A model generated the notes under the pieces. The model worked only from the letters and a program-made list of their open reading frames with translations. It was not told the origin of the DNA and made no database searches. Positions 4,752-8,808 of a DNA stretch of 8,808 nt are shown here, in pieces. The position numbers and the translations under genes are program-made. Every line of letters begins with the position of its first letter. The first letter of the stretch is position 1. Origin of the DNA: Bacillota bacterium (GTDB lineage Bacteria > Bacillota > Negativicutes > Sporomusales > Sporomusaceae). The DNA lies in contig JAEWGR010000108.1 in the NCBI GenBank assembly GCA_023388195.1, positions 1-8,808 on the forward strand. Direction: 5' to 3'.

Positions 4752-4786
4752 ACTCCTTGCTCTTTCAGGCAAGGGGTTGTTTTATT
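4752..4786 (+). terminator. Intrinsic terminator of pyr attenuator 2
   Basis: CTCCTTGC (4753-4760) pairs with GCAAGGGG (4769-4776) with one U-G pair, extended by A4752-T4777; the loop is 8 nt and TTGTTTTATT follows. Together with the PyrR site at 4679-4709 this forms a full three-state attenuator placed about 130 nt before the pyrB start. Confidence 0.88.
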
Positions 4787-4850
4787 CTACCAGAATTTAT
4801 AAATAATTCTGCGGACATAAGAACGACTGAGGCTTCTGCCGGCGTCCTGC

Positions 4851-4879
4851 GGGACTTGCCATAAGCCAAGTCTTTTCTT
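4851..4879 (+). terminator. Third, weaker terminator-like hairpin just upstream of pyrB
   Basis: GACTTG (4853-4858) pairs with CAAGTC (4867-4872), extendable by two G-U pairs, with an 8-nt loop, and TTTTCTT follows. A competing hairpin GTCC-TGCG-GGAC (4844-4855) uses the same bases 4853-4855. No convincing PyrR site precedes it. It could be a remnant of a further attenuator or a chance structure. Confidence 0.35.
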
Positions 4880-4900
4880 ATATATGTTTTTACATTTGAA

Positions 4901-4916
4901 GGGGGAGTGCGTGATG
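4901..4916 (+). promoter_or_regulatory. Ribosome binding site and start of pyrB
   Basis: GGGGGAG (4901-4907) lies 6 nt before ATG 4914, which supports that start over the in-frame ATG at 4884, which lies upstream of the Shine-Dalgarno sequence. GTG 4911 is a close but less well spaced alternative. Confidence 0.8.
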
Positions 4917-5870
4917 AGTAAAGCTCAGGTGTCATTGCGAAAAAAGGATATCCTTGGCCTGGAAACTATGACGGCGGCAGAAATGGAACTTATTCTCGAT
5001 ACGGCCAAAGAGATGAAAAATATCATCGACAGGGATATCAAAAAAGCGCCAACTCTGCGAGGTAAAGCCATTGTTAATTTGTTTTTTGAAAACAGCACCA
5101 GGACACGTACTTCATTTGAGTTAGCCGGTAAATATCTTGGTGCCGATGTTATTAATATCTCAACAAGCTCAAGTAGTGTGGCTAAAGGCGAAAGCCTGCG
5201 CGATACCCTGCTTACTGTCGAAGCTATGGGGGTTGATATTATTGTTATGCGCCATGAGGCTGAGGGGTCGGCGCAATTCGCTGCCAATATAGCCAAACCC
5301 GTCATCATCAATGCCGGTGATGGCGCCCATGAGCATCCAACCCAGGGGTTGCTGGATATGTTCACAATTAAACAATATAAAGGCCGGCTTGCCGGTTTAA
5401 AAGTAGCAATAGTAGGCGATATCCTCCATAGCCGGGTGGCACGCTCCAATATCTGGGGATTGCAAAAAATGGGGGCTGAGGTTCACCTTGCAGGACCACA
5501 GACACTGCTGCCCCGTGAGATCGAAAAAATTGGGGTAAAGGTACATAATCGGGTAGAGGAGGCTCTTGACCAGGCTGATGTGGTCAATGTGCTCCGCATC
5601 CAGCGTGAACGGCAGCAAAAAGGACTTTTCCCCTCGGCCCGCGAATATGCCCGGATATTTGGGGTTAATGCCAAGCGCCTGGCCTTGGCCAAACAGGATG
5701 CGCTGTTAATGCACCCCGGTCCCATGAACCGCGGTCTGGAGATTGCTCCGGATATAGCCTATGGTGATCAGTCGGCAATCCAGGAACAGGTGAAAAATGG
5801 ACTGGCGGTCAGGATGGCATTGTTATTTTTAGTGCTGATGGGAGGGACTGACATTGAAACTGCTAATTAA
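4914..5870 (+). CDS. pyrB: Aspartate carbamoyltransferase catalytic chain
   Basis: PyrB condenses carbamoyl phosphate with L-aspartate to N-carbamoyl-aspartate, the committed step of pyrimidine synthesis, as a cytoplasmic trimer. The 318-residue length from ATG 4914 is typical. The carbamoyl-phosphate loop F-E-N-S-T-R-T-R is at about 58-65, the V-A-K-G-E-S loop with Lys91 comes from the neighbouring subunit, the R-H pair is at 113-114, and H-P-T-Q is at 141-144. The aspartate-binding part has G-D-I-L-H-S-R-V-A-R-S (168-178), L-R-x-Q (Arg228, Gln230) and H-P-G-P (267-270). All key residues are present, so the enzyme should be active. It is the first gene of the operon, preceded by two PyrR attenuators, and overlaps pyrC by 17 nt. 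No pyrI regulatory-chain gene is seen beside it, as is usual for Bacillota. Confidence 0.97.
   Translation: MSKAQVSLRKKDILGLETMTAAEMELILDTAKEMKNIIDRDIKKAPTLRGKAIVNLFFENSTRTRTSFELAGKYLGADVINISTSSSSVAKGESLRDTLLTVEAMGVDIIVMRHEAEGSAQFAANIAKPVIINAGDGAHEHPTQGLLDMFTIKQYKGRLAGLKVAIVGDILHSRVARSNIWGLQKMGAEVHLAGPQTLLPREIEKIGVKVHNRVEEALDQADVVNVLRIQRERQQKGLFPSAREYARIFGVNAKRLALAKQDALLMHPGPMNRGLEIAPDIAYGDQSAIQEQVKNGLAVRMALLFLVLMGGTDIETAN
5841..5856 (+). promoter_or_regulatory. Ribosome binding site and TTG start of pyrC
   Basis: GGAGGGA (5841-5847), inside the end of pyrB, is 6 nt before TTG 5854. The start gives the normal dihydroorotase N-terminus K-L-L-I-K-G-G, and no ATG lies nearby in frame. The overlap with pyrB suggests coupled translation. 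Confidence 0.85.
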
Positions 5871-7143
5871 AGGCGGGCGAATTATCAATCCGGCGGAAAA
5901 TATGGATATGGTTGGCGATATCCTGATTGAAAATGGCAAAATAGCGGCAATGGGCTCAAACTGCACAGCCCCGGGCGCAGAAATTATTAATGCCACCGGC
6001 CTGGTAGTAGCCCCTGGTCTTATCGATATGCACGTACATCTGCGGGAACCAGGCCTGGAGGCAAAAGAAGATATTGGGTCAGGCACGAGGGCGGCGGCGG
6101 CAGGAGGCTTTACGACGATTGCCTGCATGCCTAACACCAAGCCGGCTATTGACAGTTCCATCGTGGTTTCCGGTTTACTCCAGCGGGCCCAAACCGAGGG
6201 GGTTGTCAAGCTTAAGATCATCGGCGCGCTTAGTAAGGGCCTGGAAGGCCGGGAGCTTGCAGAAATTGGCGATATGATCGAGTGCGGGGCTGTAGCCATT
6301 TCGGATGACGGCGGTCATCTGGACAGTACCCGTCTCTTAAAGACCGGGCTTGAGTATACCGGCATGTTTGGCCGGCCGGTCATTACTCATTCAGAGGATG
6401 AGGGTCTGGCCAATGAAGGATTTATGCATGAAGGGGCTGTATCGGCAGTGCTGGGGTTGAAGGGCCGGCCGGCTGTTGCCGAAGACATTGCTGTGGCCCG
6501 TGACATTATGCTGGCAGAATACACCAACGCACCGATTCATATCGCCCATGTGAGCAGTAAAGGCGCGGTTGAAATCATCCGTCAGGCTAAACAACGGGGG
6601 GTTAAAGTCACGGCAGAAGCGACGCCCCATCACCTGACTCTCACCGATGAAGAGTTGAGAAACTTTAATACTGCCTGTAAGGTCAACCCGCCGCTCCGGT
6701 CGGCTGAGCATGTTGCCGCTCTTATTGACGGATTAAAAGATGGGACTCTGGACGCCATCGCCACCGATCATGCGCCGCATGCGTTTGAGGAAAAAGATGT
6801 GGAGTTCCGGTATGCCCCCAGTGGCTTTGCCGGCCTGGAAACAGCGGTTGGGGTTGTGCTGACAGGACTCTATCATACAGGCAAGTTGACACTGCCGGAG
6901 ATCATTGCCAAAATGTCGTCGGGGCCGGCACAAATCCTTGGTCTGGAAAGCGGCGTGCTAAAAGTTGGAGCACCAGCTGATATTACAATTATTGATACTG
7001 AATATAAATGGGCGGTTGACTGCATAAAATTTTACACACGGGGAAAACATTCTCCATTTGAAAGCAGGAATTTAAGGGGTAAACCGCTAATAACTATAGT
7101 GAATGGGAGTATAATTATGCAAAATGGCGAGGTGCTTAAATGA
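5854..7143 (+). CDS. pyrC: Dihydroorotase, class I
   Basis: PyrC is the zinc amidohydrolase that cyclises N-carbamoyl-aspartate to dihydroorotate, the third step of the pathway. The 429-residue length fits the class I enzymes of Bacillota. Metal and catalytic residues are all visible: H60-x-H62 in D-M-H-V-H-L-R-E-P-G, the S-D-D-G segment (Asp151/Asp152), H179 in T-H-S-E-D, H232 in I-A-H-V-S-S, and D305 in A-T-D-H-A-P-H. The C-terminal strand segment (A-D-I-T-I-I-D) is normal for the amidohydrolase fold. It starts at TTG within the end of pyrB and its TGA overlaps the carA ATG (ATGA at 7140-7143), so pyrB, pyrC and carA are expected to be translated in a coupled manner from one message. Confidence 0.97.
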   Translation: MKLLIKGGRIINPAENMDMVGDILIENGKIAAMGSNCTAPGAEIINATGLVVAPGLIDMHVHLREPGLEAKEDIGSGTRAAAAGGFTTIACMPNTKPAIDSSIVVSGLLQRAQTEGVVKLKIIGALSKGLEGRELAEIGDMIECGAVAISDDGGHLDSTRLLKTGLEYTGMFGRPVITHSEDEGLANEGFMHEGAVSAVLGLKGRPAVAEDIAVARDIMLAEYTNAPIHIAHVSSKGAVEIIRQAKQRGVKVTAEATPHHLTLTDEELRNFNTACKVNPPLRSAEHVAALIDGLKDGTLDAIATDHAPHAFEEKDVEFRYAPSGFAGLETAVGVVLTGLYHTGKLTLPEIIAKMSSGPAQILGLESGVLKVGAPADITIIDTEYKWAVDCIKFYTRGKHSPFESRNLRGKPLITIVNGSIIMQNGEVLK

Positions 7144-8216
7144 ATGGCAAACTGATATTGGAAGACGGCAGCGTTTTCCAAGGGATGCTTGCTTCCGGTG
7201 CTAAAACAGTTGGGGAAGTAGTATTCAATACCGGCATGACCGGTTATCAAGAAGTATTAACAGATCCGTCCTATTGTGGACAAATCGTAACAATGACATA
7301 TCCGCTTATTGGCAACTATGGAGTGGCTGATCTCTTTGAACAAGCCCGGCAATCCTTTGTACGCGGCTTTGTGATTAGTGAACTGTGCGGTAAGCCTAGC
7401 AGCTGGCAGGCAGAAGACTCCCTGGTTTCCTATCTCAAAGCGAAAAATATTCCTTGCCTGTATGGGGTTGATACCCGGGCCATTACCAGAAGAATACGCT
7501 CGCATGGTACTATGAAAGGGGTCATTGTCCCCGCCGATGCCCAAGAAGGCGAGATTGCCGAGCTGTTTGCCCAATCGCCCTTTATCGAGGTTGTCAAGGA
7601 AGTTACGACTAAGGAAATCTACCGGATCCCAGGCAAGGGGCCGCATATCGCTGTGCTGGATTTTGGCATTAAGCGTAACATCCTTAATTCGATGGCGAAA
7701 GCCGGGTTTGATCTTACTGTTTTTCCTGCCTATACCCCGGCGGCAGAAATACTGGCGCTCAACCCTGATGGTATATTCCTGTCAAATGGCCCTGGTGATC
7801 CCAAAGATGCACCGGTAGAAACTGTGCGGCAGCTTATTGGCAAAAAACCGATATTTGGCATCTGCCTTGGACACCAGCTGTTAGCCTTGGCTTTGGGGGG
7901 CGATACCTATAAGCTGAAATTCGGCCATCGTGGTTCTAACCATCCGGTTAAAGACCTGGCAACAGACCGCGTGTATATCACTTCGCAGAATCATGGTTAC
8001 GCAATTGATGAAAAGTCGCTCGCCAAGCTTGATGTTACGGTAACCCACCGTGCTGTTAATGACGGTACGGTAGAAGGGCTGCGCCATAACAGCCTGCCTG
8101 TATTCTCTGTGCAGTATCATCCTGAAGCCGCTCCCGGCCCTGACGACAGCACGTATCTGTTTGAGGAATTTATGAGACTGCTCAACAAAGAAATGAACAA
8201 GGCGAGGGGGAACTAA
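7140..8216 (+). CDS. carA: Carbamoyl-phosphate synthase small (glutamine amidotransferase) subunit
   Basis: CarA hydrolyses glutamine and channels ammonia to CarB, which makes carbamoyl phosphate for pyrimidine (and arginine) synthesis. The 358-residue protein shows the CarA-specific N-terminal domain (N-T-G-M-T-G-Y-Q-E at about 30-38; the G-V-D-T-R segment at 109-113) and a C-terminal class I amidotransferase domain with S-N-G-P-G-D-P (215-221), nucleophile Cys242 in G-I-C-L-G-H-Q, and His327/Glu329 in Q-Y-H-P-E. The triad is intact. GAGGTG (7129-7134) lies 5 nt before the ATG, inside pyrC, and start and stop overlap as ATGA. Its place in a PyrR-controlled operon suggests that this is the pyrimidine-regulated synthase; an arginine-specific paralogue may exist elsewhere. 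Confidence 0.97.
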   Translation: MNGKLILEDGSVFQGMLASGAKTVGEVVFNTGMTGYQEVLTDPSYCGQIVTMTYPLIGNYGVADLFEQARQSFVRGFVISELCGKPSSWQAEDSLVSYLKAKNIPCLYGVDTRAITRRIRSHGTMKGVIVPADAQEGEIAELFAQSPFIEVVKEVTTKEIYRIPGKGPHIAVLDFGIKRNILNSMAKAGFDLTVFPAYTPAAEILALNPDGIFLSNGPGDPKDAPVETVRQLIGKKPIFGICLGHQLLALALGGDTYKLKFGHRGSNHPVKDLATDRVYITSQNHGYAIDEKSLAKLDVTVTHRAVNDGTVEGLRHNSLPVFSVQYHPEAAPGPDDSTYLFEEFMRLLNKEMNKARGN

Positions 8217-8218
8217 CG

Positions 8219-8808
8219 GTGCCGAAAAAACAAAACTTGCGCAAGGTTATGGTTATTGGCTCAGGCCCGATAGTGATCGGCCAAGCCGCTGAATTTGACT
8301 ATGCCGGTACCCAGGCGTGCCAGGCATTAAAAGAAGAAGGTTTTGAGGTGGTGCTGGTTAACAGTAATCCGGCCACCATAATGACAGATACCAATATTGC
8401 CGACTGGGTGTACATTGAACCGCTTACGCCAGAATACCTGGAAGAGATTATTGCCAAAGAACGGCCTGATGGCATACTGGCTACTCTGGGCGGGCAGGCC
8501 GGCCTTAATCTGGCCGTCAAACTTGCGGAAAACGGTGTACTGGCAAAATATCAGGTTGAATTGCTGGGGACGCCTATTGAAGCGATCAAGAAGGCGGAAG
8601 ACCGGGAATTGTTTAAAGCAACAATGGAGGAACTGGGCCAGCCAATTCCGGCCAGTACTATTGTTGAGGATATTGAAAGTGCCCTTACTTTTGCCGACGA
8701 GATCGGCTATCCGCTGATTGTGCGCCCTGCCTATACATTAGGCGGGACCGGCGGCGGTATTGCCTATAATAATGAAGAACTGATCGACACGGTAAACCGG
8801 GGGCTAAA
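8219..8808 (+). CDS. carB: Carbamoyl-phosphate synthase large subunit, N-terminal 196 codons (runs off the window)
   Basis: CarB phosphorylates bicarbonate and carbamate in two ATP-grasp domains and takes ammonia from CarA. Only the first 196 residues are present, of roughly 1,070 usual for the family. The start is GTG 8219, 2 nt after the carA stop, with GAGGGGG (8204-8210) 8 nt upstream; the product begins M-P-K-K. Seen are the pre-ATP-grasp motif G-S-G-P-I-V-I-G-Q-A-A-E-F-D-Y-A-G-T (about 15-32), V-N-S-N-P-A-T-I-M-T-D, T-L-G-G-Q-A-G-L-N, the K-x-x-E-D-R segment, and the nucleotide-binding V-R-P-A-Y-T-L-G-G-T-G-G-G near the window edge. No frameshift is apparent. Confidence 0.96.
   Translation, partial: MPKKQNLRKVMVIGSGPIVIGQAAEFDYAGTQACQALKEEGFEVVLVNSNPATIMTDTNIADWVYIEPLTPEYLEEIIAKERPDGILATLGGQAGLNLAVKLAENGVLAKYQVELLGTPIEAIKKAEDRELFKATMEELGQPIPASTIVEDIESALTFADEIGYPLIVRPAYTLGGTGGGIAYNNEELIDTVNRGL

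Noticed and set aside
4821..4845. A third PyrR-binding site upstream of the weak hairpin
   Set aside because: GAGGCT is present, but the CCTTTAA and AAGG arms and the GTCC strand are missing in register.
4925..5449. Long antisense open frame (174 codons) inside pyrB
   Set aside because: It lies opposite a gene with all family motifs, has no ribosome site and no recognisable domain; it is a frame shadow, as are the minus-strand frames at 5829-6299 and 7257-7646.

Overview
The window reads as a chromosomal segment of a Gram-positive-lineage bacterium (Bacillota). The evidence is strong Shine-Dalgarno sites, TTG and GTG starts, consensus sigma-A-type promoters, and a pyrimidine operon headed by PyrR-type transcription attenuators. 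Overall flavour (moderate GC, pyrB-pyrC-carA-carB order, lipoprotein oligopeptide-binding protein) suggests a Sporomusa/Pelosinus-like member of the Negativicutes. That placement is inference, not proof. All genes found are on the + strand.

Layout. Positions 1-276 hold the C-terminal end of a soluble lytic transglycosylase, followed after 25 nt by a complete family 5 (Opp/Dpp-type) solute-binding lipoprotein (302-1942). Then comes a leucine tRNA cluster: two identical tRNA-Leu(CAG) genes (2025-2110 and 2439-2524), each with its own upstream promoter, and one tRNA-Leu(GAG) (2632-2717). Directly after the CCA end of each CAG gene lie structured repeats: three tandem 76-nt units after the first (2111-2338) and a fourth, 78-nt unit after the second (2525-2602). 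A partial copy lies at 3783-3809.

An AT-richer accessory stretch follows: an ANT(6)/AadK-like nucleotidyltransferase (2884-3735) and a small alpha/beta hydrolase (3839-4495). By eye they differ in base composition from the pyr genes and have no obvious link to either flank.

From about 4517 to the window end is a de novo pyrimidine operon: one promoter, two complete tandem PyrR attenuators with no gene between them, a third weaker terminator-like hairpin, then pyrB, pyrC, carA and the start of carB. The genes are tightly packed (17-nt overlap, 4-nt overlap, 2-nt gap). CarA and CarB make carbamoyl phosphate, PyrB condenses it with aspartate, and PyrC closes the ring to dihydroorotate. The later genes (pyrK, pyrD, pyrF, pyrE) would be expected downstream of the window. 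pyrR itself is not in the window.

The two points most worth following are the tRNA-linked structured repeat family, whose stems change sequence but keep pairing, and the double attenuator in front of pyrB.
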